Positions 1 through 9,029 of a DNA stretch of 64,000 nucleotides are shown in pieces; position 1 is the first letter of the stretch; each line of letters opens with the position of its first letter. Both the position numbers and the translations under genes were made by a program. Below the pieces are notes generated by a model that did not search any database, was not told where the DNA came from, and saw nothing but the letters and a program-made list of their open reading frames with translations. The stretch is from Gemmatimonadaceae bacterium (GTDB taxonomy: Bacteria; Gemmatimonadota; Gemmatimonadetes; Gemmatimonadales; Gemmatimonadaceae), in NCBI GenBank assembly GCA_025928335.1, contig JAICJQ010000002.1:29990-93989 (forward strand), read 5' to 3'.

Positions 1-752
1 AGAGCCGCGAGGAGCTCGCGACTTTCGATCGTTTCCTCGTCGCCGTACGACCGCTCACCGTAACCCGCGATGAGCGCCGAGTCGCCGTGCGCTTGTTCGG
101 CGACAATGAACGTCCGCTCCTGGAGTGGCGTGGCCTCCTGATTGAGCTGGCGACTCAACGTGCCAACGATGATCAGAGGGCCGTCGGGAATGGAGAAGCG
201 CGAAATGGAGCGAACGGCAAACGGGAGGCCGGAGAAGCGCCCCGAGGAATCATTTGGCAATGCCGAGGCAAGCCGATTCAACCAGGTCGCGTAGCGGGAC
301 GAGTCCGCGTTCGGGATTGATCCGATCGAATCAACCGCGAGGGGTGCGACAACGCCACCGATGAATCCCACGCTCCACGCTCGGGGTGGCGGAGCCGCGC
401 TAAGTGAGGCGACCGCACATCCAGCCGAATCGGCAATCGATGGCAGGTCAGCGGTCTGAACGACGCCTGAACGACTGAACAGGGTTGCGGACGCCGGGTG
501 AGGCAGAGCGGCGAGGGTGGCCTCGCCGTTTTCCGACGGAACGATCACCAAGGCTCGCGTCGGCACGTCGCCCGATATCAAGAGTACCGGACCAGCTCCG
601 CCGTTCCATTTCGTCGGAGCGACGGTCGATGATTCAGGGGGCGGCGGAGCCGGTGTCGCAGTGGATTCGACGCGATCCGGCGGACGGTCCCGTCGACACG
701 CAACCAAGAACAGCAAGACAGAGGTCGAGGCGGCCGCGCGGAAATTGTTCAT
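1..752 (-). CDS. Putative lipoprotein of unknown function (3' end cut by window edge)
   Basis: An uninterrupted minus-strand frame runs from an ATG at 752 to the left edge, at least 250 codons. It begins with a short signal-like segment (MNNFRAAASTSVLLFLVAC) ending in a lipobox-type LVAC, so Cys19 would be the lipidated residue after signal peptidase II cleavage. A Pro/Ser/Thr-rich linker follows, then a globular-looking part. I do not recognise the family and no catalytic motif stands out. It is divergent from the acyltransferase at 857, with about 104 bases between the two starts. The plus-strand frames over this stretch look like its shadows. The reading frame is clear; the lipoprotein call is inference. 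Confidence 0.6.
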   Translation of the reverse strand, partial: MNNFRAAASTSVLLFLVACRRDRPPDRVESTATPAPPPPESSTVAPTKWNGGAGPVLLISGDVPTRALVIVPSENGEATLAALPHPASATLFSRSGVVQTADLPSIADSAGCAVASLSAAPPPRAWSVGFIGGVVAPLAVDSIGSIPNADSSRYATWLNRLASALPNDSSGRFSGLPFAVRSISRFSIPDGPLIIVGTLSRQLNQEATPLQERTFIVAEQAHGDSALIAGYGERSYGDEETIESRELLAA

Positions 753-856
753 TCCACTTAATTTGTGGCCGCCCTACCGTCCGTCAACGTCGAGGATTGG
801 ACGTCTACGTCACGCGACGTATCTCGCGACTCTCAACGCGGCTGATAGGCTGAACC

Positions 857-2233
857 ATGTATGTGCTCTTACGAGCGCTCGCCGGCGTCGGCCTTCGATG
901 GTTTTACCGATCGATTCAGGTCGAAGGTCGTGAGCGCATTCCGCAGCGCGGGCCTATCCTTTTCGTCGTAAACCATCCCAACGCCCTAGTCGACGCGATG
1001 ATGGTGGGTTGGGTGGTCCCGAGACGCGTCTTGCTGACCGCGAAGGCAACGATTTTTCGCAACGCGCTCGGCGCCATACTGCTGCGTTGGGTTGGCGTTG
1101 TTCCGTTGCGGCGCGCCAGCGACGAGAAGAACCCGCGCGACCATCTCGACCGGTCACGCAACGAAGATACCTTCCTCGCCGTGCGCAAAGCGCTGCAGGC
1201 GGGGGGCGCAGTGCTCATTTTTCCGGAAGGGAGGTCGCACGACGAGCCGACGATGGCGCCCCTCAAAACCGGCGCTGCACGAATGGCGCTCGACGCCTGG
1301 ACCACCGGTGCGGCTCCCGAACTGGCCATCATCCCGATCGGGCTGACGTTCGAACGAAAGGATATGCCGCGCCCGCGCGTGTTTGTGCAAGTGGGGGAGC
1401 CGCTCCGCTTGGAGGACTGGTGTTCCGTAGAGCATCAGCGCCCGGTCGACGAGTTGACGAATGAGATAGACGCACGACTGCGCACGGTGACCCTCAACTA
1501 CGCTTCGGCGGATGAGGCTGCACGGACCATTCGACTCGCGTCGACGATCGCCGCGCTCATGGAGCCGGGGCGACCGTTGGGCGAGGCAGACCGCGGACTC
1601 GGGGTCGACACGGGCATTGCTCGTCGCATCGAGGAGCTCTCGGCGGGTCTGGGAACTGCAGATCCGGAAGTTCGCGCCCGAGCCGACGCTGTCGTGGAGC
1701 GCCTGGAAGCATTGCATCGGACCACGGCGGGCCACCGAATACTTCTCGAGGATGTCGGTATTGATCTCGCGCCTCGTGCCAGGCTGCGATTCACGCTACG
1801 CGAAGGGTGGTTACTTCTCGTCGCTGGGCCTGTAGCCCTCTGGGGCCGGTTGAATCATTTCGTTCCGTTCCGGGCCGCCGGGTGGATTGCGATGCAATCC
1901 GTCGATAGCGCCGCCGATCCGGCGATGCGAACGTTAGTGGCCGGCGCGGCGCTGGTCGTCGTCGCCTATCTCGCGCAGACCGTTGTTGTCGGGCTGCTCA
2001 CGACGCCCCTCATGGCGCTCTTGTATCTCGCCAGCCTGCCAGTCGCGGCAGACGTGAATTTCATCTTGAGCGACCGGTTGCGGCGCATGGTACGACGCGC
2101 ACGTGCCTTTTTTGTCCTGTCCACCAACCCTGAATTGCACCTGCGGCTGACGACGGAGCTTGCTCTCTTGCGCGCCGAAGTCCTCTCGCTGGATGCCGCG
2201 TTCGGCGCGGCGCGCGTTGAGACAGACGCCTAG
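857..2233 (+). CDS. 1-acyl-sn-glycerol-3-phosphate acyltransferase-like (PlsC superfamily) membrane protein
   Basis: 458 residues. The N-terminal half carries acyltransferase motifs: the catalytic block NHPNALVD (His and Asp, residues 36-43, with five residues between His and Asp as in the NHPNSxxD subgroup), and FPEGRSHDE with a following LKTGAARMA around residues 123-140, the acyl-acceptor phosphate-binding region. The C-terminal third has strongly hydrophobic stretches (around 320-335 and 355-395) that look membrane-spanning. The family transfers acyl chains to (lyso)phospholipid precursors at the inner membrane. It is longer than plain PlsC (about 240 residues), so substrate is uncertain. 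Its last codons overlap the convergent gene ending at 2230. Confidence 0.8.
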   Translation: MYVLLRALAGVGLRWFYRSIQVEGRERIPQRGPILFVVNHPNALVDAMMVGWVVPRRVLLTAKATIFRNALGAILLRWVGVVPLRRASDEKNPRDHLDRSRNEDTFLAVRKALQAGGAVLIFPEGRSHDEPTMAPLKTGAARMALDAWTTGAAPELAIIPIGLTFERKDMPRPRVFVQVGEPLRLEDWCSVEHQRPVDELTNEIDARLRTVTLNYASADEAARTIRLASTIAALMEPGRPLGEADRGLGVDTGIARRIEELSAGLGTADPEVRARADAVVERLEALHRTTAGHRILLEDVGIDLAPRARLRFTLREGWLLLVAGPVALWGRLNHFVPFRAAGWIAMQSVDSAADPAMRTLVAGAALVVVAYLAQTVVVGLLTTPLMALLYLASLPVAADVNFILSDRLRRMVRRARAFFVLSTNPELHLRLTTELALLRAEVLSLDAAFGAARVETDA

Positions 2234-2520
2234 AAGCGCGTCGTCGGCGCCGGGAGGACCGGACCGCCGAGGTCCCAGTGCCACGCTTCGCGACGAACGC
2301 CGGTGCGCGGATCCTTCAGTGGTTTGTATTGCAGACGATCTTCCGACAAACCGACGGCACGGCCATAGGCGAGAAGAAGCGCGCGGTCAGTCGATACGAG
2401 GTGCGCGAGCCGCCGGCCACCCCACAAGTGACGATGGAGCCACAGGCCACCATCCATGGCGTGGATCATTCCATCCCGGAGTTTTTTGAATTCTTTAAAT
2501 GGCGGCGCGACGTCGATCAC
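2230..2520 (-). CDS. Small protein, DUF4031-like
   Basis: 96 residues from a GTG start, 12 bases after the pilin stop, so it is probably cotranscribed with the pilin. The central part reads WGGRRLAHLVSTDRALLLAY and ends with a YKPLKDP...AWHWDL block. From memory this resembles DUF4031 proteins, which show a GRRW-HL-D-ELH-FA-LG pattern followed by a terminal H-Y-D. That match is by eye only and the function of DUF4031 is not established. No ribosome-binding site is obvious, and internal ATGs at residues 17 and 21 are possible starts. Coding on this strand is favoured because the frame is intact and fills the gap between neighbours. Confidence 0.5.
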   Translation of the reverse strand: MIDVAPPFKEFKKLRDGMIHAMDGGLWLHRHLWGGRRLAHLVSTDRALLLAYGRAVGLSEDRLQYKPLKDPRTGVRREAWHWDLGGPVLPAPTTRF

Positions 2521-2532
2521 GTCGCGGCCCGA

Positions 2533-2916
2533 CTAATTGCAGGCGACGACTCCGGAGACGGTTGCCGGCGCGACTGGCGTCGCCGATCCCATGAACAGCG
2601 CACAGAAGTGAGGATACGACAGCGGGTTCGTCGAGGTGGCAGCCCAGCCCGTGGCGTTCGCTTGGACGATCGAGACAGCGTCGCCCCTCGTCGCGTTGAA
2701 CTGCAAGGAATCTACGAACGGGCTATACGCGGAGTGATCGTAGAAGTACCCCTCTTGAGCAGTCATGAGGTTGTGCAGATCACTACGCATCCCGGCGTAG
2801 TACGCCTTTCCCTTTGTCGCTTGAAACTTCGGTATCGCGATCGCGGTCAGGATGCCGATGATCACGACGACTATGAGTAGCTCGATGAGCGTGAAGCCGC
2901 GCCTTTGGGCTCGCAT
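2533..2916 (-). CDS. Type IV pilin / prepilin-like protein
   Basis: 127 residues from the ATG at 2916. The start MRAQRRGFTLIELLIVVVII is a textbook type III signal: short basic leader, Gly/Phe prepilin-peptidase cleavage site, Glu at mature position 5, then the hydrophobic N-terminal helix. A small C-terminal domain with two Cys (PHFC and VVAC) may form the usual disulfide loop. The frame is open upstream to an ATG at 2982, but that would put 22 residues before the leader and sits almost at the predicted transcription start, so 2916 is preferred. Structural role: pilus or pseudopilus subunit assembled by a type IV pilus/type II secretion machine encoded elsewhere. Confidence 0.9.
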   Translation of the reverse strand: MRAQRRGFTLIELLIVVVIIGILTAIAIPKFQATKGKAYYAGMRSDLHNLMTAQEGYFYDHSAYSPFVDSLQFNATRGDAVSIVQANATGWAATSTNPLSYPHFCALFMGSATPVAPATVSGVVACN

Positions 2917-2997
2917 CGAAAAACGACCTGGGAATCGGGTAGGGTGGGAACCGAATGTCATGAGGACCCCTCGTGCCGACATCTGGCGCCCTGAAAA

Positions 2998-3012
2998 GCA
3001 AAGGCAGTGCCC
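2998..3012 (-). promoter_or_regulatory. Candidate sigma-54 (-24/-12) promoter of the pilin gene
   Basis: On the minus strand the sequence reads GGGCAC, five bases, then TTGCT, a close match to the RpoN consensus TGGCAC-N5-TTGCW. The GC of the -12 element is at 2998-2999, giving a start near 2986 and a leader of about 70 bases before ATG 2916. pilA genes are often RpoN/PilR-controlled. No enhancer site was identified. Confidence 0.55.
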
Positions 3013-3158
3013 GCTTCATAATCTTTTTGTAACTCTTTGCATCAAAGCTGGTTATGGGTTTGGCAGCCGGATATCACTCCCGTTGGGACGTTTGTTTCCA
3101 CGTTGATTTGCGGCGTATACCGCAACGTGCGAGGATCGAACTCCGCCAAGTTTTTTTG

Positions 3159-6080
3159 CTATTCGGCCTTGGTCGCCAGCCAGTTGTCTCCATCGGCAAT
3201 ATCCACGACGAGCGGCACCGCGAGGGTGGCCGCGTGCTCCATTTCATACGTGACCAGGGACTTCACGTCGTCGAGCTCGGGCCCGGGAACTTCGAACACA
3301 AGTTCGTCGTGGACCTGGAGCAGCATTTTGGCGTTGAGCGCGCGAGCCATGAGCGCTTGGTGAATTCGGATCATGGCAATCTTGATCAGGTCGGCCGCCG
3401 AGCCTTGGATTGGTGAGTTGGCAGCTGTGCGCTCACCGAACGCCCGGATGTTGAAGTTTCGATCACGGAGCTCGGGGATATACCGGCGCCGATTGAAGAT
3501 CGTTTGGACGTAGCCGTGCTCGCGCGCGAATTCGACCATCGAATCCAGATACTCGCGCACTCGATAAAACCGTTGGAAATACCGCTCGATGAATTCCTTG
3601 GCTTCGGCGTGGGTGATTTTGAGCTGCCGCGAGAGGGCGTGAGGACCTTGGCCGTAGATGGTCGCGAAATTGATCGTCTTCGCGCGCGCGCGCATGTCTT
3701 TCGTGACTTGCTCGAGCGGAACGTCAAAGATCAGGGCTGCGGTCTGCCGGTGAATGTCGCCACCCACTCGGAAAGCCTGAACGAACGCCGGGTCATCAGA
3801 GAGATGGGCGAGCAGGCGTAGTTCGATCTGTGAGTAATCGGCGGCGACGAGCGTCCACCCGCGGCGAGGGATGAAGCCTCGACGGATATCACGTCCGAGC
3901 TCTCGACGAATCGGGATGTTCTGGAGATTGGGCTCGCTCGACGACAAGCGCCCCGTCGCCGCGGTCGTCTGGCTGAACGACGTGTGCACACGACGCGTAC
4001 GCGGGTGGACGTACGCCGGCAACGCGTCGATGTACGTGCTCTCCAGCTTTGCGATTTCCCGATACTCCATCAAGAGCACCGGGAGTTGATGGCCATCTTC
4101 AGCGAGCTGTTGAAGCACACTCGCATCCGTCGACGGCCCAGTCGGCGTCTTCTTGAGAACGGGCAAGCCGAGGCGCTCGAAAAGGATCTCCCTCAACTTG
4201 GGATTGGAGTTGATGTTGAATTCCTCGCCGGCCGTGGCGTAGATGTCTTGCTCGACCCGCTTTCGCTCGCGCTCGAAGCGTTCCTTCAACGACTGGAACC
4301 ATTCGAGGTCGATCGTGATGCCGGCCCATTCCATCTCGGCGAGCACGTCGACGAGCGGAATCTCGACCTCGTGGAACAGGCGCGTGAGTTGGAGCGTGTC
4401 CAGCTGCGTCTCGAAAAGCCCGCGAAGGCGCCAGGTGATGTCGGTGTCTTCACACGCGAAGTCGCGGGCGCACTCGATTGGAACCTGATCGTACGGAACC
4501 GCGTCCTTGCCTTTCCCACATAGGTCGTCGAACGACGTCATCTTGTGGTTCAAGAACTCGAGTGCGAGGAGATCCAAGCCATGGGATCGCCGTCCGGGAT
4601 CGAGTACGTAGCTCGCGATCATCGTATCGAAATCCAAACCGCGAAGCGTGACGCCCGCCGCCCGAAGCACCAACAGGTCGAACTTTGCGTTCTGGGCGGT
4701 TTTCTTCGCCGTCGCATCCTCGAGCAAATCGACGAGGGGTTTCATCGCAGGATCGTCGAGCGGCGGAAGGTTCTTGATACGCGACGCACCCTGCGCCAGC
4801 GCACGCGCCGCGATGCTCGCGGGTTCAGCGGTCTTCTTCGCTCGCGTCTTGCGCGGCGCGACCTCCTCGCTCGGGGCGAGCAGATCGCCGAGCATCAGGT
4901 CGCCTTGGCTCTCGACGCGCGCCGAGTGGCTGAGCGGCAGGTAATACGCTTCCCCGGAATCAACCGCGATCGAGAGACCGACGAGTCGCGCGCGCAATGG
5001 ATCTAGCGGGTACGGCGCATCGGCATCGACGAGGGTCTCGGTGTCGATCGCGATGTACGGCGCCCGCCGGGCGCGCGTGATGAGCTTCTCGAGCGCGGGA
5101 ATGGTGTCGACGGTCGTGTAGTGGACGACGGGTGCGGCCGGCTGCTCGGCGACGACGTCGCCGCCCGCCTCCTCGACGGGCAAGTTCTTGGCGAGGGTAT
5201 GGAACTCCAGCTCTACATAGAGGGTGCGCAGGCGCGAGTAGTCCGGGGTCGACAGCCGCATCGCCTCGAGGTCGAGCGTAACGGGAAGGTCTTGGCGAAT
5301 CGTGACGAGATCCTTCGAGAGAATCGCCAGATCCCCTTGCTCGAGCAGCGCTTCGCGCGGCCGCTTCTTCGTCAACTCGGCTGCGTGCGCGAGAATGTTC
5401 TCGACGGTGCCGTACGAGTTCACCAGTTCCTGCGCCGTCTTCTCCCCGATGCCTTTAACGCCGGGAACGTTGTCTGACGAATCGCCGACCAACGCGAGGT
5501 AGTCGGTGACGAGCGCCGGCGGAACACCGAGGCGCTCCGCGCCGTTCTCGACGCTGACCCATTGCTCCTCGACGCTGGCCGGTCCGCCTCGTCCCGGGTT
5601 GAGCAGCCAGACGCCGGGACGGACGAGTTGCTGAAAGTCCTTGTCGCCCGAAACTACAACGACGTTGTTTCCGGCTTCGACCCCTTGTCGCGCCAACGTG
5701 CCGATGACGTCGTCGGCTTCATAGCCTGCTAATGTGATAATTGGAATGCGGTGCGCATCGAGAACGTCCCGGATGCGCTCCATGCCGCGATCGAAATCCG
5801 ATTGCAACTCCTCGGTGAGTTTTTCACGAGTCGCCTTATAGGCCGGATATCGCTCGTGCCGAAAGGAGAGGCCCGAGTCGTGGACCCAGCCGAGATAGTC
5901 TGGGCGGTGGCTGTCGAGCAGCCGCTGCAAGAAATTGACGATACCCCATGCAGCTGATGTATTCTCGCCGCGACTGGTAGTCAGCGGCCGCGAGATGAGG
6001 GCGAAGAATGCGCGATAGATCAGCGCATAGCCGTCGACCAGAAACAGCCGAGGCGATTGAGCGGGGGGAGGCGCGGTCAC
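3159..6080 (-). CDS. polA: DNA polymerase I
   Basis: About 973 residues from GTG 6080; the open frame reaches a TTG at 6155, neither with a good ribosome-binding site, but 6080 gives the family-like N-terminus leading into PRLFLVDGYALIYRAFF. Three domains are visible in order: the 5'-3' nuclease (GYEADDVIGTLA, SGDKDFQQLV, ALVGDSSDNVPGVKGIGEKT), the 3'-5' exonuclease (DTET, NAKFDLL, CEDTDIT) and the polymerase (DYSQIELRLLAHL, KTINFATIYGQG, QVHDELVFEVP). In the third exonuclease motif the usual Tyr (Tyr497 in E. coli) is Phe, while the Asp is kept. The enzyme acts in Okazaki-fragment processing and repair synthesis. Confidence 0.96.
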   Translation of the reverse strand: MTAPPPAQSPRLFLVDGYALIYRAFFALISRPLTTSRGENTSAAWGIVNFLQRLLDSHRPDYLGWVHDSGLSFRHERYPAYKATREKLTEELQSDFDRGMERIRDVLDAHRIPIITLAGYEADDVIGTLARQGVEAGNNVVVVSGDKDFQQLVRPGVWLLNPGRGGPASVEEQWVSVENGAERLGVPPALVTDYLALVGDSSDNVPGVKGIGEKTAQELVNSYGTVENILAHAAELTKKRPREALLEQGDLAILSKDLVTIRQDLPVTLDLEAMRLSTPDYSRLRTLYVELEFHTLAKNLPVEEAGGDVVAEQPAAPVVHYTTVDTIPALEKLITRARRAPYIAIDTETLVDADAPYPLDPLRARLVGLSIAVDSGEAYYLPLSHSARVESQGDLMLGDLLAPSEEVAPRKTRAKKTAEPASIAARALAQGASRIKNLPPLDDPAMKPLVDLLEDATAKKTAQNAKFDLLVLRAAGVTLRGLDFDTMIASYVLDPGRRSHGLDLLALEFLNHKMTSFDDLCGKGKDAVPYDQVPIECARDFACEDTDITWRLRGLFETQLDTLQLTRLFHEVEIPLVDVLAEMEWAGITIDLEWFQSLKERFERERKRVEQDIYATAGEEFNINSNPKLREILFERLGLPVLKKTPTGPSTDASVLQQLAEDGHQLPVLLMEYREIAKLESTYIDALPAYVHPRTRRVHTSFSQTTAATGRLSSSEPNLQNIPIRRELGRDIRRGFIPRRGWTLVAADYSQIELRLLAHLSDDPAFVQAFRVGGDIHRQTAALIFDVPLEQVTKDMRARAKTINFATIYGQGPHALSRQLKITHAEAKEFIERYFQRFYRVREYLDSMVEFAREHGYVQTIFNRRRYIPELRDRNFNIRAFGERTAANSPIQGSAADLIKIAMIRIHQALMARALNAKMLLQVHDELVFEVPGPELDDVKSLVTYEMEHAATLAVPLVVDIADGDNWLATKAE

Positions 6081-6183
6081 GGCGTGAGTCGCCGGCGCCG
6101 GGTCAGAGAGGAAGCGAGCATGACGAAAGGTCGGAGCACGACACGATGCGTTCAATCCCCGTGTTTCGTACTGACCAACGCAG

Positions 6184-6213
6184 CACCGCCCGCCGAGTCG
6201 TCGGCGGGCGGTG
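6184..6213. terminator. Strong hairpin between csp and polA
   Basis: CACCGCCCGCCGA and its exact complement flank a GTCG loop, a 13-bp GC-rich stem lying 3' of the cold-shock gene and just upstream of polA. There is no run of T on either side, so it could act as a weak terminator or as an RNA-stabilising end rather than a classical intrinsic terminator. Confidence 0.5.
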
Positions 6214-6244
6214 TCAGGTCGCTTCGTCCTTGGAGGCGGCTACA

Positions 6245-6445
6245 TCAGACCCGAACGACGTTCGCGGCATGAAGGCCTTTTTCGCCGGTCCGGATCTCGA
6301 ATTCGACCTCTTGCCCTTCGGCTAGCGTCTTGAAGCCTTCCATGCTGATGGCAGAGAAGTGCACGAAGACGTCCTCTCCGCTGTCTTGTTCGATGAAGCC
6401 GTAGCCCTTGGCGTCATTGAACCACTTCACCTTCCCTCTGGCCAT
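6245..6445 (-). CDS. Cold-shock protein (CspA family)
   Basis: 66 residues, the normal length of a single cold-shock domain. Both RNA-binding motifs are present: KGYGFI (RNP1) and VFVHF (RNP2), within [18 protein letters not shown]. These proteins bind single-stranded RNA and DNA and keep mRNA unfolded, acting in the cytoplasm; not all are cold-induced. The start has a strong ribosome-binding site (GGAGG, about 7 bases upstream). A near-consensus promoter gives a leader of roughly 65 bases, which is typical of csp genes controlled by leader-RNA structure. Confidence 0.96.
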   Translation of the reverse strand: MARGKVKWFNDAKGYGFIEQDSGEDVFVHFSAISMEGFKTLAEGQEVEFEIRTGEKGLHAANVVRV

Positions 6446-6518
6446 TCGAGCTGCCTCCTACGGGGTGATTCGATCCTGCACTTCCGGTGCTGGGCAAGCC
6501 AACCGACTTGCGGGGCCC

Positions 6519-6547
6519 TATATAGGTAGGGATCATCGATTTGTCAA
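6519..6547 (-). promoter_or_regulatory. Near-consensus housekeeping promoter of the csp gene
   Basis: On the minus strand a perfect TTGACA (6542-6547), a 17-base spacer and TATATA (6519-6524) lie upstream of the cold-shock gene. Transcription would start near 6511. It is the best sigma-70-type promoter seen in the window. Confidence 0.8.
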
Positions 6548-6685
6548 GGCGAGTGGAGTCTGCTGACGGCGCGCGTCGCGGGTGATTCGACAGCGCATTG
6601 CTTCACAGGGCGACTGCGAGCGACAACACGCCTCCGACAGGCGCGCTTGCTTGCCTCGCGTTGTGATGCGGATTAGGTTCGCCGC

Positions 6686-7597
6686 GTGCCACGCGAAAGC
6701 CTCGTAGGACAAACGATCGCCGGCTACTCGCTCGAGAGCGAGGTCGGTGAAGGCGGAACTTCCGCCGTATTCCGCGCAACGCACGCGGATCACGGAACTG
6801 TCGCGGTCAAAGTGCTGCGAGAGAAATTGCGCCAGGACCGCACCGCGGTCGCGCGCTTTCTACGCGAAGCGCGGTACGGAGAGCGGGTGACGCATCCGAA
6901 CGTCGTCCGTACGATCGAGATCGGCGAAGCGGGTCCGGGGATGCATTTCCTCGCCATCGAGTGGGCGACGGGGGAGATCCTCGAGAAATACGCGAAGCGG
7001 CAAGGGCCACTCGCCGTCGACGAGGTGTGTACGATCGTGAAGCAGATCGCCGACGCGGTTCAAGCCGCGCACTCCGTCGGCATCGTGCATCGCGATCTCA
7101 AGCCGGACAACGTGATGTACGATCCGGCGTCGCACCTCGTAAAACTGCTCGATTTCGGAATCGCGACCGACACGGACCAGTCGCCGGAACAGCGGTTGAC
7201 GCGCGCGGGATTTTTTGTCGGGACATTGATGTACGTCGCGCCGGAAGCGCTGTCGGGCGAGCTGGTTGGTCCCCTCGCGGATCAATACAGTCTCGCGACG
7301 ATTGCCTACTTCCTTCTCACGGCCTGCTTGCCGTTTCCCGCGAAGACACCTCGCGAGATGTTCTCGCAGCTGCTGTCTCAGCCGCCGATCACGCTCAATC
7401 AGGCAAAGCCGGGCTTGCGCTTTTCGCCGCAGGTCGAAGCAGTGATCATGCGCGGGCTGAGCAAGGAACCGGCGAAGCGATACCCGGACGTCGTCGCATT
7501 TGCGGCCGACTTTTGCCAGGCGGGGAGTGCGCCCGCGGCGAAGGACAAACCGGGATTTGCGTCGAAGCTCGCGTCGATGTTCCGAAAGAAAGACTGA
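6686..7597 (+). CDS. Serine/threonine protein kinase, cytosolic
   Basis: 303 residues from a GTG start. Hanks-type kinase motifs in order: glycine loop GEGGTSAVF (21-29), ATP-binding Lys42 in VAVKVL, catalytic loop HRDLKPDN (135-142), DFG (156-158) and APE (185-187), so the kinase should be active. The C-terminus after about residue 280 is a short basic tail; there is no transmembrane helix, PASTA or other sensor domain, unlike PknB. Substrates cannot be told from sequence. It is divergent from the cold-shock gene and convergent, with stops abutting, with the histidine kinase at 7598. Confidence 0.9.
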   Translation: MPRESLVGQTIAGYSLESEVGEGGTSAVFRATHADHGTVAVKVLREKLRQDRTAVARFLREARYGERVTHPNVVRTIEIGEAGPGMHFLAIEWATGEILEKYAKRQGPLAVDEVCTIVKQIADAVQAAHSVGIVHRDLKPDNVMYDPASHLVKLLDFGIATDTDQSPEQRLTRAGFFVGTLMYVAPEALSGELVGPLADQYSLATIAYFLLTACLPFPAKTPREMFSQLLSQPPITLNQAKPGLRFSPQVEAVIMRGLSKEPAKRYPDVVAFAADFCQAGSAPAAKDKPGFASKLASMFRKKD

Positions 7598-8977
7598 CTA
7601 GGCGTTGAACGTCGGCGCGGCGGCGGAGAGCGCGGGCTCCAGATCGTCGGGATGAACGGGCAGCCAGAGTGTAAAGGTCGAGCCCTTTCCCAACTCGCTG
7701 TCCACGCGGATGTCTCCACCCAGCAGCTGCGCGAGGCGCTTGGAGATCGCGAGCCCGAGTCCCGTGCCGCGCTGCATTGATTCGCTTCGCGGGCCGGCGT
7801 TCACCTGCTCGAACTCCTCGAAGATGCGCGCCTGATCTGCCGGCGCGATGCCGACACCCGTATCGACCACTTGGAGTGCCACCCACACGCGGCGCGCGTC
7901 AGGCGACTGCGCGGCGAGCACCGGATCGTCGGGCGTGCGGCGGCGATGACGCGCGTCCGGCGCCACCGGCGATGGAGCGCCAATGAGGCGAGCCCGGACC
8001 GCGACGCCACCTTGCGGTGTGTATTTCACCGCGTTGCCGATCAGGTTGACGAGAATCTGCCGGAGATGCGTCGGGTCGGTTCGAACGCGCGGCAGCGACG
8101 CGCCAACAGCGATTGAGAAGCTGAGCCCACGCTCGTTGACCAGGGACTCGAGCTCACTCGCAATGTTGAGGACAAACGGACGGAGGACGATCGTCTCCGG
8201 ATGCACCTCGAGGCGACCGGCGGCAATCTTCGCGATATCGAGCACCTGATCGACGAGATGGCGAAGGTGCGTCGCGGAGGCCGCGATGCGATCGACTGGC
8301 GGAACTTGCCGCGGCGACAGGTCGCCATATACGCCGTCCTTCAACAGCTCGACGAATCCGACGATGGCGTTGAGTGGTGTTCGCAACTCATGCGAGATGT
8401 TGGCGAGGAACTCGCTTTTCGCCGTGTTGGCGCGAGCGACTTCGCTGTACAGCCGTTCGAGCTCCGCGGAACGCTCGGCAACACGAATAGCCTGACGGCG
8501 CTCGCGCAGCACGCCGTAAGCGAGCAGCGCAACAGCGGCGAGACTGAGCCCGCCGAGCAGAATGCGGAAAGGCCCGACGTCATGTTCGTGTGCCACGACG
8601 AGCGTCCAGGGACGGCGATCGCGAACCTCGATGGGTGAACTGGCGACGATGCCAGACCGCAAGGTTTCGCGAGCGCCGGAAACGAGGACCGTATCCCTTC
8701 CCACCAAGATTGCCGCGGCCGTTCGTTCACTCGGCCAACGCCCGATGATCGACTTGAGAGCAGGGCTCGCGCCCGGCGCAACCATTGCCGCGCTGTCGCG
8801 CAAAACGGCGGCGACGGCGTAGCTGGACTGCTGGGCGTCGATCGATGCCTGACGAGCGGCCGCACTCGCGAGGCCTCGGTCGCCCGCGATCAATCCGCCG
8901 ATCATGAGCAGCAACGCCGCCGTCAGCAGCAGCGAAACGTCGCCGACCGACGTACGGGCGAGAGGCAATCGAACCAT
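7598..8977 (-). CDS. Membrane sensor histidine kinase
   Basis: 459 residues. Two hydrophobic segments (about 13-32 and 137-157) bracket an extracytoplasmic sensor region of roughly 100 residues without a recognised fold. A coiled-coil-like linker leads to the H-box SHELRTPLNA (phosphoacceptor His196), then the N-box NLIGNAVKYT (311-320), DTGVGI (G1), an F-box and GTGLGL (G2). Between the N-box and G1 there is an extra Pro/Arg-rich stretch of about 30 residues. It would autophosphorylate and pass phosphate to a response regulator, but none is encoded next to it, so it is an orphan here. It ends back-to-back with the kinase at 6686-7597. Confidence 0.92.
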   Translation of the reverse strand: MVRLPLARTSVGDVSLLLTAALLLMIGGLIAGDRGLASAAARQASIDAQQSSYAVAAVLRDSAAMVAPGASPALKSIIGRWPSERTAAAILVGRDTVLVSGARETLRSGIVASSPIEVRDRRPWTLVVAHEHDVGPFRILLGGLSLAAVALLAYGVLRERRQAIRVAERSAELERLYSEVARANTAKSEFLANISHELRTPLNAIVGFVELLKDGVYGDLSPRQVPPVDRIAASATHLRHLVDQVLDIAKIAAGRLEVHPETIVLRPFVLNIASELESLVNERGLSFSIAVGASLPRVRTDPTHLRQILVNLIGNAVKYTPQGGVAVRARLIGAPSPVAPDARHRRRTPDDPVLAAQSPDARRVWVALQVVDTGVGIAPADQARIFEEFEQVNAGPRSESMQRGTGLGLAISKRLAQLLGGDIRVDSELGKGSTFTLWLPVHPDDLEPALSAAAPTFNA

Positions 8978-9029
8978 TTATTCTGCTACCGACCGGCGTT
9001 GAGGGTCCGCCGCCATTCCGAGAACCGCC

